A stretch of 64,000 nucleotides of DNA from Filobasidium wieringae (Eukaryota > Basidiomycota > Tremellomycetes > Filobasidiales > Filobasidiaceae), in contig BCIV01000008.1 in the NCBI GenBank assembly GCA_001600055.1, positions 1-64,000 of the forward strand, in the 5' to 3' direction. Made by a program: the position numbers and the translations under genes. Within the stretch, counting starts at the first letter, position 1; every line of letters starts with the position of its first letter. Below, piece by piece: positions 9,451-22,027 of the stretch. Below the pieces are notes generated by a model. The model worked only from the letters and a program-made list of their open reading frames with translations, ran no database searches and was not told the origin of the DNA.

Positions 9451-11343
9451 CTATACGGTCGCCCAATCCTTTGGTTCCTTCAAAGCCTGAATCAAGATCT
9501 CCTCCCTCGTTCCCGATCCAGGAGCTCCCATCTCGGTCATGTATTCCCACCGGGCGGTATCCGGCAAGCTATAAACGAGGGGGCAAGGTCGAGCGTCAGT
9601 ACGTGATGCGGTGTCATCTCTCAGGCAAGCAGACCCATCTTCTCACCTCATGAGGATACTCTCCACCCTCGCACCAGGGGTGAGCAAGCCGAACTTTGTT
9701 CCCCGATCGTAAACCAAGTTGAACTCGACATAACGACCCCTCCTCAAGAGCTGCCACCGTCTCTCTTCGTCCGTATAGCTGGCGTTCATTCGTCTCTTCA
9801 TGATGGGAACGTACGAATCCAAGAACCCGTTCGACATGTGGGTCACGATCTCAAAAATCTGATTGGCAGATGGATCTTGCAGGGGAGATTCGTTGGGAAG
9901 CTCGAATTCGCCCGAGGCGAGTTTGGCGGTAGAGCTGGTGTAAGCCGGCGCTCGGATACCGAGAGCGCTCAAGATGCGTTTACCGGGTTGACGATGGATC
10001 TCGCTTGTCGTCGTGAGATCGTCGAAAAAGATACCTCCTACACCTCTACATTCACCTCGATGAGGGATCTAAAACGGGTCGTTTCTTAATATCGATCGCA
10101 CTCGACCCCAACGACGCCTCGTTCGGACTCACGTAAAAGTACTTGTCGGCCCATTTCTTCCAAGCAGGGTAGAAAGCGGTATGATGAGAATCCGCCCTCT
10201 TCTTGATCGAATTGTGGAAATGCTCTGCGTCCTCTGGGTACAGGTACGAAGGCGTCAAATCCGATCCACCTCCGAACCACCAAGCCAGAGGTTCCGCCGC
10301 TTTCCCCGCCTCGGTACTGACGCCCTTGGTAGTATCCAAAGCTTCGTTCGACGTCCCCGCCTTGTCCACTTCAAAGTACCGATAGTTCATGTGAACGGTA
10401 GGAGCGTGAGGGTTCCAGGGGTGAAGGACGATGGAGATCCCCGCGGCGAAGAATGGTAAACTTTTTCCCTGATCTTCCTCCGGGATGTTTAGACTCTTGT
10501 GATCCGCTCTCATCTGTTTGATAGCGGCAGGTGGTAGTTTCCCATGGACGACCGAGACGTTCACTCCACCCTTTTCGAACACTCTTCCTCCTCTGATGAC
10601 GCAGGATGCACCTTCTCCACCTTGGGGACGGAGCCAGTGATCTCGCTGAAACTTGGGAGCGTCCATGGACTGACAGTGTTCGTTAGGTGGGACCGAAGCT
10701 TCCAGTTCTTCAAGACCTTGTACGATCCTATCCTGTAGCTCCATCACCCAGGTACTCATACTGCACGGGAAAAGTGGGGGTTCTGAGGTTCAGCTTGATG
10801 CGTAACAACAACCGTCCTACCGTACTGACCGTATCCGCATAGGGTTCTAACAAACGAATAACACATGAATCAGTGGCAGACACGAAAGCGTTACAACAAT
10901 TGTGCTCACGGAAGGATCGTCAAACTCCTTTGGCCTGGTCGGCTCATGAGCATCTCCCGTGGTATTCTTAACGACGTCCTTTCGTTTCAACGTCTCGCCC
11001 ATGTCGATCTTTCGGTTGACGATCAGAGGATCACCGTTTTGGGATTCACATAGTACCGTGTTCTACTTAGAACAAACGATTGACTAATAAGCTACCGAAC
11101 TCGAGAGGTTTTGACAGAGGAAGAAACACGGACTGATTCCCCCTGAGACTCCCTCCAACCGGAATACAAAGCGATCGAGAGTCCAGCGCCAGCTCCAGCA
11201 GCCGCTTGAGTCAACAAGATCTTCCTCCTTGACTGACTTGCTGCGTTTTCGCTGGTCCTGGCTGATTGAGAGGCCATTCGAGTGGACCCCATCGGGGACC
11301 GATGGGTGTTTCGAGCTACGGAGGTGAATACCGATCGTAGCAT
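9451..11343 (-). CDS. HEM13: Coproporphyrinogen III oxidase, oxygen-dependent, with mitochondrial leader
   Basis: Exons read: about 11343-11093 (end uncertain), 11062-10910, 10846-10830 (17 nt), 10760-10133, 10068-9647 and 9568-9451. The enzyme oxidatively decarboxylates two propionates of coproporphyrinogen III to give protoporphyrinogen IX. Family blocks are intact: [38 protein letters not shown] joined to [17 protein letters not shown] across an intron, [15 protein letters not shown], and the terminal [11 protein letters not shown]. The N-terminus begins [14 protein letters not shown] and contains a small hydrophobic segment ([17 protein letters not shown]) before the catalytic domain. That architecture fits import to the mitochondrial intermembrane space, unlike the cytosolic yeast enzyme. 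The exon 1/2 junction is unresolved: the simplest intron would be only about 36-38 nt. Product length is about 525 aa. Confidence 0.93.
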
Positions 11344-11642
11344 CGTGGTTCTTTTTGGGATGTGGATACAAGTCGAAGGAGCAGCTCTATACGCTGAGAG
11401 TGATCAACAGAATGACGAGACCTGTGATGAAAGTTGGATGAATCCTTTTGACGATTATTTGAATCTGAATCGAACGACGAAATTGTCCGAAATGAACCGG
11501 TTCTCATTCTCTCGGACAACTCCGCACGCTGCAGAGCTCGGACTTGTCGTCGACCGATCGACATCCATGCTCATACACACACACACTCTCTCTATGTTTC
11601 TATCGAGACTCCAGTCACATCTCTCGACAACCTCTACTTCCA

Positions 11643-14600
11643 TCACCGTTCACTCTTATGCGCCCGTTCTGCAGTCTCCAACAGCTTTTCAAACTCGGCT
11701 CTTCCACTCGCCTTGCACAGCTAGTACAGGCAGATGCAATATGCATGAGTTGCCAATATGCACCCACCACAACGAGCTAGACTCACGGAATAGAATTTGG
11801 AATTCTTGTCCTGGAGTAAAGTCCAGGGACTATCGTACTCCAGGATGTTTCCCTTGTCGAGAAGGAGGATCCGGTCGTAGTCGATGATCTAGTCATTGTC
11901 AAGTCGCGTGAGACAATGAATCCTGATGACGTCAACAAGCAATGCGAGAACTTACAGTCGACAATCGATGGGCAATGGTCAGTAGCGTAGACTGCGCAAA
12001 CTCTTCTCGGATCGTTTTAGAGACTGGTAGTAAGAGACAGGTCAGCGGCGCATCGGACTGGAAGCATCTCGAACCAGACTCACTGAGCTCATCCGTCTCG
12101 TCTTCGAATCAGAAATGATGAATATCAGCACCGCGTTCAATCAACAAATAAATCAGTAGAACCAAACTCACAATCGATACTACAGCATAACAAAACGCCA
12201 TCAGTCAACCGCGCATCCGAATCTATCACAAAACCATACTCACCTCGCCGTAGCCTCATCCATGACCAGAACCTTGTTCGCCCTCAAGATCGCCCGGGCC
12301 ATACAGATCAACTGTTTCTCACCCTGACTAAAGTTATCCCCTCCCTCGCTGACTTTATTATCCAGATCCCTGAAAACGTTCTTGTTCCGACTCTCCGCTT
12401 CCGCCACGGCGGTCTCCTCCGTCTCGGGCTGTAGGAGATGAACCCTCCGTAGCGCTTCGTAGATCTCGGCGTCCTCCTTTTCCTCGAAAACGTCGAGCAC
12501 GGATCGGAGCGTTCCTCGGAGGGACAAGATCGACGGGTCCTGGGGGATGATCGTCACTCGACTCCTCAGATCGGTCAATCCCACTCGAGTGATATCGATC
12601 CCATCGATCTTGATACTCCCCTCGGTAGGCTCGACGAATCGGAAAAGCGACAGGGCGAGCGTGGATTTCCCACATCCAGTCGCACCTACGATCCCCACCT
12701 TTTCACCAGGCTTGACGTCGAAACTGATCTGGTGCAGGACGGAAGGTAATTGAGGCGCGTACTTGATCACGAGGTCTTTGATCTCGATCGCTCCCTCTTG
12801 AGGCCACGAAGCGGGTGGCGTACCCTTGACATGCTCAGGACCTTCGATCGGGAGCTCACAGTACTCGTTCAGACCTGTTTATCAATCGGTCGTCAGTGAG
12901 ATCAAGCTCCAATCACAAACTGTCCTTGCCAACGTGTACTCACGTTCAACCTAATCAAGCGGTAGCGCAACGATCAGTCCAATGAGTTCAGGCTAACAAG
13001 AGTGAGACCAGCTACTCACGGCGACAAGGGCTTGCTGCAACTGAACGTATCGTCTTGCTACGAACAAGATATCCATGGACACGCTCAGAGCAAAGGAAAG
13101 AGCGAAACCGGCGAGGGAAGCGGATGTAGGAGTGATGAGCACGACCACTGCCGTCATTCCGACGATCGCAGACGACAAGAGGTTGAATCGTGCAGAAATC
13201 CATCGACTGAGTAACCAGTTCCATACCGAGCAGGCGATGTTGCTAAGGAAAACAGAAAAGGTAAGTACGAGCGCCCCTTCAGCTTCCCTTCTTGGTAAAT
13301 CAAACGGACCTATCGGCCTGTAAAGCAAAGCAAACATATGAGCTATTGTATGCAAGGCAATGAAACCGCTTCCACATACGATTTGTGTCATCAACTGCAG
13401 CATCGACGTACTACCACCAAAGGCTCTGATCGTTTGCACACCGGCGATGACCTCGGAAAAGGTCGCGTATAGTGGCGATCGAGTGACCGAATCCAATCGT
13501 CGTAAATCTCGACTCGTCTGTCCGTACAAGGAACCGGCTTGACGATAGAGGACGATCAGAACAATCGAGGCGAGAGCGAACCTCCAACCTCCGACCCAAG
13601 TGATCGAGGCGAAAGTGGTGATGACGTTCAGAAGGTAGAATAAAGTCCTTCCAAAGCTATCGGCAGTGTTGCTGTCCAGCCCCTCGATATCTTTTCCAAA
13701 CCTGTTGAGAGTTCTGATGGAGAGGATGGTTCGGGTTCAGCTATATGCCCTGGGTGTGGCTGTTGAATCTACTCACCGGCCTCGGACGCTAGTATCATGG
13801 AATCTGACAGTCGCAAACAGAACACGCTCCAACATGGTCTTGTGGATCTTCTGCGAAGCTTGTAGGGAACCATAGTAAAGGAAACCGAAGCGCATTTGGC
13901 TGACCAAAGTACCTGCGAGCGTGGCAATGGCGTAGATCGTGAAAAAGTAGGCTGGAGATGGACTGTCCTTGGGATGAGAGTAACTGTCACTCCATCGGTT
14001 CAGGATGTAGTTCTCCCACACCGGTGGAGTCGCTCCGATGAGGACGGCGATGCTGAAAACGATCCAGTAGGTCCACGATCCTTGGGCGGCGAGGTAGGTC
14101 TTCCATGTTTTCCATGCGATGGTTCCAGTCTGACGGACTTCGTCCTCTACTAGCTTTCGAGGGGTCTTGCGCTCGACCACAGCAGGAGGTTGACCTGAGT
14201 CCTCTTCGGTTTTAGGGTCCGCCAAAGTGGTGGTCTCGGAGTCTGTTACGTTTGTAGAAGGACCAGCTTGAACTTCCTTGTCGTCTCCGAGATCGATGAG
14301 CGTCTTCTCGTTCTCTGGCGAAGAAGGATCGACGGGCTCGTCGAGTTCGTCCATATGTCCACCAGAGACGAACGCTGCAGTATCTCCAGTGAATTTAACG
14401 TCCCCATTGTCCAGAAGAACGACGTAGCTAGCAGCCGGTGCGAGAACCTTGATGGAGTGAGATACGAGGATGACGGTTCGATCTCGCATGAGCTCGCCCT
14501 GGAAACAGTCCGTGACGATGGCCTGAGTGGTATGAGCGTCGAGTGCGGAGATGATGTCGTCGAGTAGCAGAGTAGATGCTCTGGAGTAGACTGCACGAGC

Positions 14601-17600
14601 CAAGCTGACTCTTGCCTTTTGTCCACCTGTCAAGAAAACTGCACATCAGATTGTGTGTATGGAAGGTGTTCGCAGACGGATTACCCACCCGAAAGATTGA
14701 GACCCTTCTCCCCGACCTCGGTGTCTTCACCGTCTTCCAAGATTTTGAGATCAGGTGCAAGAGAACACGCCTTGAGGACCTTTTGGAATCGTTCTTCGTC
14801 ATCGGGAGCTCCAAAGATGATGTTCTGTCGGATGGAAGCGTTCTGTAACCAAGTCACCTGGGAGGCAAAAGCGGTTCGACCGGGAAGGATCCATTTGTTG
14901 GCTTCGACTTTGCCTCCATACTCTGCCAGCGCGTGAGGGGGACTACGAGGCGCAATGACCTGACCGGCGAGGACGTCGGCTTCTCCGAGCAGACCGAGTA
15001 GCATGAGGGTCTTTCCGCTTCCCAGACGACCACAAATGACGGACAGTTTACCGATAGGAAACTCGACGTTTACGTCTGCGAGGGTGAAACCGGATTTGGG
15101 AGTGTTGGCTCCGCTAGGTGCGACGGAAGTGAATCCGGTGGATGAGCCGGATGCGATGTCTCTTGGCCATGTCACGGTCGCGTTGCGCATAGCGACGGTG
15201 TTATCCTCGCTATCGTCACCAGGCGTGATCTCTGCTTGCGAGAGGTATTTTTCGATCCGTCGAAGCGATACGAACCCTTGCAGGACGGAGATGGCGGTCT
15301 CGGGCAAGACGCTCAGACTGAAACTCAACTCCTTCAAGACGCTCACGCTGGGAAAGACGATAGCAGGAGTGAGGGATTTCTTGGCGATGATGACGTAGTG
15401 GAAAAAGGTGACCACGGTGACCAAGACGGGAGTGATCGCCCATAGCCAATTCATCGAGACCTGTTCGAGTGGGGAGCTGCAGGTGAACAACGGGCTCGAT
15501 CAGAGGACACGTCGGACCGTACCTCGATGATATAATTCCTCCTCAGATACTTCAACTCCTTCTTCCTGACCTCTTCGACTCGTTCCTCGAACTTCCGTTC
15601 CCAGGCCATGAACTTGATCATCCTGATCGCACCGAGGATCTCGTTCATCAGTCCAGTCCTCTCGTCACGAGCGTTCATCAGACCGTCTTGCGTGTTGATG
15701 ACGAGTTTGCTCGTGAAATGATTGACGGGGAGGGATACTGGGCGCAAAGGGATCAGTCACCGGATCCAGAACGAGTCTAGCGGGAAGACTCACCGACGGA
15801 GGCGGCGAGACCGACCAGGGCGGAGACACCGAGCAGTTTGTACAGGAAGAAACTACCGACGAACATTTCGATAGGGGCGTCGATCTGGGTGATGGCGACG
15901 GGTCAGCCGAGGACGCTCAGGATCTAGGCGTTGTGTACTGACGAGGGAAAAGGTATGGAAAGTGAAATCTAAGAGGAGTCTACGATCAGCGTCAAGCGAC
16001 GAGGCCATACGGTCACTACCGACTCACCTGCGACACGATCCACGTCGACCGTGAACAGGGTCTAACCAGGACCGAAACGCGCTCAGCCCTGGACCGTGAG
16101 TGTACACCGGGGGGACGTACCATGATCTGCGACTTGCTCGAGACATCATCATCCTCATCATCCCCCTCCGCCCCCTGCCCCCCGGCGACCTTCACATTCG
16201 TCTCCTTGTCCTTATTCTCTCCCTCTTCCCCCACCCCGCGGGCGGCCTCCCCCTGCGCGTCCAGTTCGAGAGCGACCGCCTTGCCCTCCTCCTCCGCCGC
16301 CCCCGCCTTGTCGGTCTTTTTGGAAGAAGACGCGAGGTCCTTCTTGACGAGCGTCTTACTGAAGAGCAACGTGCTGAGCTGAAGCTTGATCCGGTTTTGT
16401 AGGGAAGTACTGGCCACGTTCCTGTAAAGTCGGGTCGAGCGTGTTGGCCACCAAAAATCCAAAAAAGAAAAACGCATTCGACGGACGCAGGCGGACTCAC
16501 CAGAGGATCCCGATGGTCAGGTACATGACGGCGTTACTCCCGAACAACCCTGCGATCCAAATCCAACCGTACCTCTGATTCTCCCTGTCCGGCCCCGGGT
16601 TGTCTTCCAGGTAAGCGATGAATTCCCTCAAAAAGATGGCCGGGATGTAATACATTCCCGCGGTGATCGTGGCCAAGAGGGTGAGCGCGATGAAGAGCGG
16701 GGTGTTGGCGAGGAAGACTTTGGCCAACAGGGCGTAACCGGGGGGTAACCCGTCTGCCCAGCCGAGCAACCCTGGGCGAGAAGATTTCCGTCTCAATTTC
16801 CTGGTATCTCCGTAAATCGCCCGCATGTGTTTGAAGGAATAGAGCGCCCGCATGTTTCGTCTCATCACGGGCAAGTCCCAGATGTTGAAGCTCGTGGCCG
16901 TCTTGCCCTTTCGCATGAGCGGTTCGGCGTAGAGGAACAAGACGTAGGAGAGGAGGGTACAGCTCGATTCCCCCGATACGTTCGGTACGTTCGGGTCGAG
17001 CGGGGCGGGCGGGGCGGGGAGGTGGTGGTCCCGCCCGGCGTTGACGTCGTGCTTTCCCTGCTCGGCATAGTGTTCTTCCAACTGCGAATACACCTTGGCC
17101 GTATAAAGTTCCTTCAGTGGGAAATGCAGTTCCGGTCCCCTCCTGACGAACGCTACGAGGAGGACGAGAGCGGGGAGCAAGATGACGGGTTGCAGGGCGA
17201 TGCAGAACTGTACGATCCTCATCTCCCCGTCCGTCCCCTCTGCGGGGGAAAAGTAATCGTTATTATGAGTCCCCCCCGGCGTTCCAGAGGAGCTCGACTT
17301 GTCGGGCAAGACGACGAAGATGGCCTGGCAGATCCATAAGATGGAGAGTAGCACGGCCTGATGGATAGTCACCGCCCAATGCTGTGGGACGTTTTTCTGC
17401 CCGATCCAAGCGAGGCCTAGGAGCAGGAGGTAGAGGTGGGAGGGGATGGGGAGGGAGAGGATGAGGGTCGTGGACCAGACGTGGGGGGAGGTGGATAGGT
17501 AATAGCCCAGTGAGAAGAGGTTGGTCAGGGTGGGGAAGAGGAGGAGGAGTAGGTACGTTGATTTGAGGAACGTCGTCTGGTGAGCGAAATGGATTCGTGG

Positions 17601-17975
17601 TAAGGACCAGGTGCCAGTGGACTCGACGACCAGACCAGACCAGACCAGGACCGGGGGACTCACCTTTCTCCAAAACCCCTGTTCATCCACAGGATACCCA
17701 TCCGTGACCAACGAATCCGCCCTAAAATCAAACGGATCCAGCGTTTTCTCTTCCCGTGCCACCAGCTCCTCATCGTCGTCAGACTCGAGCTCCTCCTCAT
17801 GTTCCTCATCAGGCACAACCCCGTACCCCCCACTCCCCCCCGCTGGCTTGAGGGGCAAAACGATCCCCCCATCCTCTGCATCAGGATCACAAGGCAAGGT
17901 AGGGTAGAGGGACAAGAGGGAAGTACCCGCTACGGCGAGTGGGAGAGCAATGACGAGTCGATGTACAAAGTCCAT
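11643..17975 (-). CDS. Full-length ABC transporter, ABCC/MRP subfamily, 1717 aa
   Basis: Nineteen exons were read: 17975-17664, 17576-16501, 16421-16121, 16061-16028, 15968-15943, 15884-15794, 15737-15523, 15460-14689, 14626-13777, 13713-13380, 13317-13310, 13242-13020, 12950-12944, 12874-12244, 12179-12172, 12101-12084, 12023-11956, 11888-11787 and 11720-11643. They sum to 5154 nt in frame. An N-terminal multi-helix region (roughly residues 1-330) precedes the first transmembrane domain, which carries an acidic/Gly-rich insertion (exon 3). NBD1 has Walker A GRLGSGKT, signature LSGGQKARVSLA and Walker B TLLLDDIISALD. NBD2 has GATGCGKST, FSQGEKQLI and VLVMDEATASID, then the H-loop IAHRLST. ABCC proteins export conjugates, drugs or metals at the vacuole or plasma membrane; the substrate is not readable. 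Three exons are only 7-8 nt long, and the first intron is a stop-free multiple of three. Confidence 0.95.
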
Positions 17976-18531
17976 CCTTGCGAGTCGGTCGTTCTTCGTT
18001 CTTTTTTTTCCCTGCAGAGGGTGGTGTAGGACCAGACCGAGGTTTCAAGCCAGTGCCCACCGTCGACGTGGGGAGTGAAGCTGTGGTGGTGTTGGCGTTG
18101 GCGTTATATAGCGACGAGATGAACGTGATTGAACTGAGAATATGAGAATCCATTTGCGTTTGGCGGAACCGAACGAACGATCGATCGCGAGTCACGTTAT
18201 CGCGATTTCACCGGTTTCTCAACGTCCAACCAGCCTCGGACGATGCTCGTTGGACAGCGAGACACGTCTTCATCCAAGGCAACAGACGCCGATACATCGT
18301 TGCCACTCGAGCCCCTGTCCCCCCGTACATCGACATCCTGACGACTGACAGATGAACGCAACATCGCTCAAAGTGAATCGCGCATCGGTCATCTCCGATT
18401 CGTTTCATGTGCAGCGACAACAACAGAAATCTCGAGTCACGCCGCCTCCATTGGCCTGGCCTGTGATCTCCAGGGTATATGCAATCTCATATAAACACAT
18501 CCACACCACATCACAGACTACCTGCCCCACA

Positions 18532-20624
18532 TCACCTCGCCCGACTAAACTCCTCGACAAGATCCTGAACCGATCGACCGAGTTCTATCGATCGCAGTCA
18601 AAGTCGCAACCGCAACGGACCATCAGTCACCCGATCAGACGACGCCCCTTTCGACTCACGAGTAGCCCCGATATCCGTACTGGCCTCGGCGTAAACCCTC
18701 ACACAGTCCTCCGTCCCGCTCGGTCTCACAAACGCCCTCCCCCTCTCAAACTTGTTCACCATCTCCTCCAACCTCGCCTGCATCCCCTCGGGCCTCGTCA
18801 ACCTCCGTTCCGCGTCCTCGGTGACGAACGCGTTCCGATCGGGCACGGAGACTTTCGACAACCTGTTCGGAAGGTCCTCGTACCCCGCGTCCCATTCCTC
18901 CGGTCCCCATCGTTTATGAGCGAGGATGACTTCGACCAGGAGGAAATCAGAGATCGCATCCCCCACCGCCTGGTTGACGAGCTCCACCAGCAGTCGCAAC
19001 TGCCTCACCGCGTTGTCCTGGGCGGGCGTGCTCGGTTCAAACGACGACAACACGTCGATCGTCTCGGGAGAGAACAGGACCGTCCCATGCCCGTTCGCCT
19101 CGAAATACACCCCAATGTCGTACTTTTCAGCAGCGTGATGCAGATGCTTGACTCCCGTAGGTACGCATCGTACGGGAAGTCCCTGCAGCGCGAACCAAAA
19201 CCCCGGATCAGTGACGACTCTCATCCACACGACCCTCTCGCACCCACAGCCTTTTTCAAAAAAGCAGTCGAACTCCCATTCGCATAAGCCGTCTGAACCA
19301 CCCCAATCTTGAGCCTCTCCACGAGTCCCGCATGCCTGACCAGATCCCCGATGAACCCCGCCGCCAGCGTCGCGATCTTATCCCCATCCAACAGCCTAAA
19401 CTTGGCATCGTCCCCGCTCGTCAGGTAATAGTAGACCACCCGATCGGCATCCCCGTCCAAAGAACACGCCCTCTCCCCAGGTCCGAGCTGGTCTGTCATC
19501 GCCGGTGGTAACCTCTGACCGGTCTTGACGTAATCGGCACCACAGCTGTGGTTCAGGGCGGAAGCGTCCTCGATGTCCGTACAGATGGGTCGAATCGGCA
19601 GACTCGGTTCGATCATGGGCGCGATCAGCGAGAGAGCAGTGTACCCGACTCCATTCGCGCAGTCCACTACGAGAGGTCCTACAGGTTTCTTTCCCGTCTG
19701 CAACGCCAGTCGCTCACACGTCAGTCCTAGTACCCCCCCTGAATCACACTTGCCCCCAGACGCACCATCAACTTGTTGAAAGCCCCCGCCATCTTGCCCA
19801 AGTACCCCTCCAACGTGGGCTCGCCATAAAGCCTCCTCTCCTCTCCCTTCAAGTTCCTCGCCTTGACAGCATAATGAACACAGGGCGTAGTGACCACTCC
19901 GAGATCGACCAGCTCGGCCTCCCCCGCCCCCATAGCTTGCAGTCCAGCGATCAACGCCTCGTTCAACCCTTCCCCCGAGGGACGGGTGTCTCTCCCGAAA
20001 ATGACCGAACAGGGTTTCGCGAGATCGATGGAGAGAGCGGCGATGAACCCGATCAAGGACTTTATCATCTCGGACGTCGTCTCGCTATTGGCCAAGGCGG
20101 TCGCGTGGGATTCCCAGGTAGGGTCCAGCATTTCCCCACGAGGGTCGATCAGTTTCGCTCCATTGTCCTGGAGCGGGCGGAGGTTGAAAAGTCAGAGATC
20201 AGATTAGGGCAGCGGTCAAGGGTCAAGGGTCAAGGGTACCGATAATTCGAGTCAATGACAGCGCACGCAATGCAGATCGAGAGATACCTCTGACTCACCT
20301 CGGCAGGATTATGACTGGCAGTGATCATCACGCCTACAGTCTTTCCATCTAATTTCTTGCTTCGAAGGATAGCAAGGATCCCGACCCGGAACAAGGTGGA
20401 CGAGAGGGTGTGTCCTCTGTAGTTGTAGTATATTGTCAAGTTGATGGAAATGATTGCATAGACGAGTAGACGATCACAAGATCAGTCAACGGTAACGGGA
20501 CAAGGAGAGGTGATACGGACTTTGTTCTAAAGCCTGCGGTCCCATAGCTGAACGTGGTGTCCTTTGGTTTAGGGAACTTGTCTGACGCTTGAGCGATCGC
20601 AGTGACAGGTAGTTGGGGAGACAT
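18532..20624 (-). CDS. AGM1: Phosphoacetylglucosamine mutase, 549 aa
   Basis: Six exons (20624-20521, 20416-20299, 20167-19766, 19697-19248, 19182-18660, 18584-18532) sum to 1650 nt, giving 549 aa. The enzyme interconverts GlcNAc-6-P and GlcNAc-1-P, feeding UDP-GlcNAc for chitin, GPI anchors and N-glycans. The catalytic serine loop TASHNPAEDNGAKLIDPRG spans an intron with Ser69 as the phosphorylated residue. The metal-binding loop SLDGDADRVVYYY, the sugar-binding block YFEANGHGTVLF and the phosphate-binding RPSGTEDCVRVYAEAS all follow in order. Length equals the usual size of fungal AGM1/PGM3. The start MSPQLPVTAIAQ was chosen as the first in-frame Met. The protein is cytosolic, with no signal peptide. 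It runs in the same direction as the ABC transporter, with an 18175-18531 spacer holding nothing recognisable. Confidence 0.95.
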
Positions 20625-21557
20625 GGCAGGTGCGTGGATGTTGTTGAGTGGTGGTTCCAGATGAAATTCGTTGATTTCTGAGGGACAAGTCTGAATTTGT
20701 TGATCAAGTGGAACGGTTCGAGCTCGAGATGACGAGTCATTCCGGTAAGCGCGCGCGCTTTTGGGTGGCGCAGACACTGGTTGGTTCACTTTCTACCTAG
20801 CAGTTCGCCACTACTGGTCGACGGTATACACCTCTCGGATTGTCTCTACAAGCATGGTAGTCGTAGTCAAAGCGATGGATACGCCTCATTTACTTGGCGC
20901 CTACCACATTGACTCCTCAGTTTTATTTGCCTATACATTTCATCTCCGTTTCACGCAAACAGCAGCGCTGGGCGGTCCCAGTCTCATTCGCCGTGCGGCG
21001 CTGTCATGCGAGACGATGAATGGTAATTCATTGATATGATATCTACAAATCGGACGAGGATGACTTCTAACGAGAACAAATCAGTTATCGGTAGACACGA
21101 GTGTACTCATACGACTGTTCTCAAATATGTTCAGAGCATCATGGATCAGGCTCATCGAAGACTGAATTTTCAGCTCGATCTTGAACTTCATCCTCAGTAA
21201 CCCAATTTCCATTACGCCTATGCTCAATATACTCGCCACCATGTCAGCACTGAATAAGCATAGCCTGATGAACTATCCAAGCTGGGTCTTCCAGCCCAAG
21301 TCGATCTTAGCTCAACAATCCTACTAGGTTACGTCAGGTCAATGCAGCGGACTTGAAAAACAGACCCGATACTGTCAGATTTGACCGCATCAGAAGGCTT
21401 ATTCCATTAGACTATAGTTGACGGCAGAGCCCACTATCTGATCATCTTCAGGCATTATTTATCGCTTTAAACTCATTTCAATCGTCCAGGCCCAAGAATT
21501 GAGAGACGAGGGGCGACAATAAATTCCCATACTAAACTAGACAGGGGAACGACACGA
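20625..21557. other. Intergenic region, AGM1 promoter side
   Basis: About 930 bp between the AGM1 start and the stop of the small secreted-protein gene, both on the minus strand. No coding sequence, RNA or repeat is visible. AT content rises in 21040-21500. It should contain the AGM1 promoter. Confidence 0.4.
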
Positions 21558-21948
21558 TCACGCGTCCAGAAACTCAGACCTATACCCCTCTTGATCAATC
21601 ACTGAGAACAGAAAGGATTTGACGACCTTGACCTTCCTCGGGCGGACACCTAAAAACGATCAATATCCGGTATCAACAATAACATCATAGGACACAATAA
21701 ACGTACCAAGATCTCTCAAGAACGAATGAACACTGAAATCCACAGTGGGTCCAAGGATAGCGACTTCGTCACCTGGCAATAATGATGAACATTAGCAATC
21801 GATCACAACAAAGCTCCAATGGAGAGGACTCACTATTGGGGATATACCAGAGAGTGTTCACTCCCTCCTGCTTGTTGAAGATCATGGTGTGAGCCGCAAG
21901 GGCTTGAGCAGCCATGAGGAAGGTGGTGGGAACGAGGGCAAACTTCAT
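21558..21948 (-). CDS. Small secreted protein, 90 aa, unknown function
   Basis: Three exons (21948-21834, 21772-21707, 21649-21558) sum to 273 nt and end in TGA. The N-terminus MKFALVPTTFLMAAQALAAH is a strong signal peptide with an Ala-rich cleavage site. The mature part is about 70 aa: HTMIFNKQEGVNTLWYIPNS, then DEVAILGPTVDFSVHSFLRD and a basic stretch GVRPRKVKVVKSFLF before an acidic tail. Only signal-peptide logic supports a role; there are no cysteines in the mature part, so it is not a typical disulfide-rich effector. I do not recognise the family. Intron borders are standard (GTGAGT, GTACGT) and phases agree at every junction. A 14-bp tandem repeat lies 31-79 bp upstream of the ATG, probably in the 5' leader. 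Confidence 0.65.
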
Positions 21949-21978
21949 GATGTGTTTGGTGGGATCGTATTGGTGGGG

Positions 21979-22027
21979 TTGATAGGTTCGGGTTGATAGG
22001 TTCGGGTTGATAGGTTCGGGTTGATAG
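21979..22027. repeat. 14-bp tandem repeat, 3.5 copies, upstream of the small secreted-protein gene
   Basis: The unit TTGATAGGTTCGGG occurs at 21979, 21993 and 22007 without a mismatch, followed by a half copy TTGATAG at 22021. A second direct repeat, GTATCGGTTGA, follows at about 22031 and 22049. The array begins 31 bp upstream of the ATG on the minus-strand gene, so it is probably transcribed leader or core promoter. Confidence 0.9.

Noticed and set aside
16827..17339. 170-aa open frame opposite the ABC transporter
   Set aside because: Charged, low-complexity shadow of a GC-rich exon; the minus strand carries clear transporter helices.
18352..19287. 311-aa plus-strand open frame over the AGM1 gene
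   Set aside because: Arg/Pro/His-rich composition typical of an antisense shadow; AGM1 motifs are on the minus strand.
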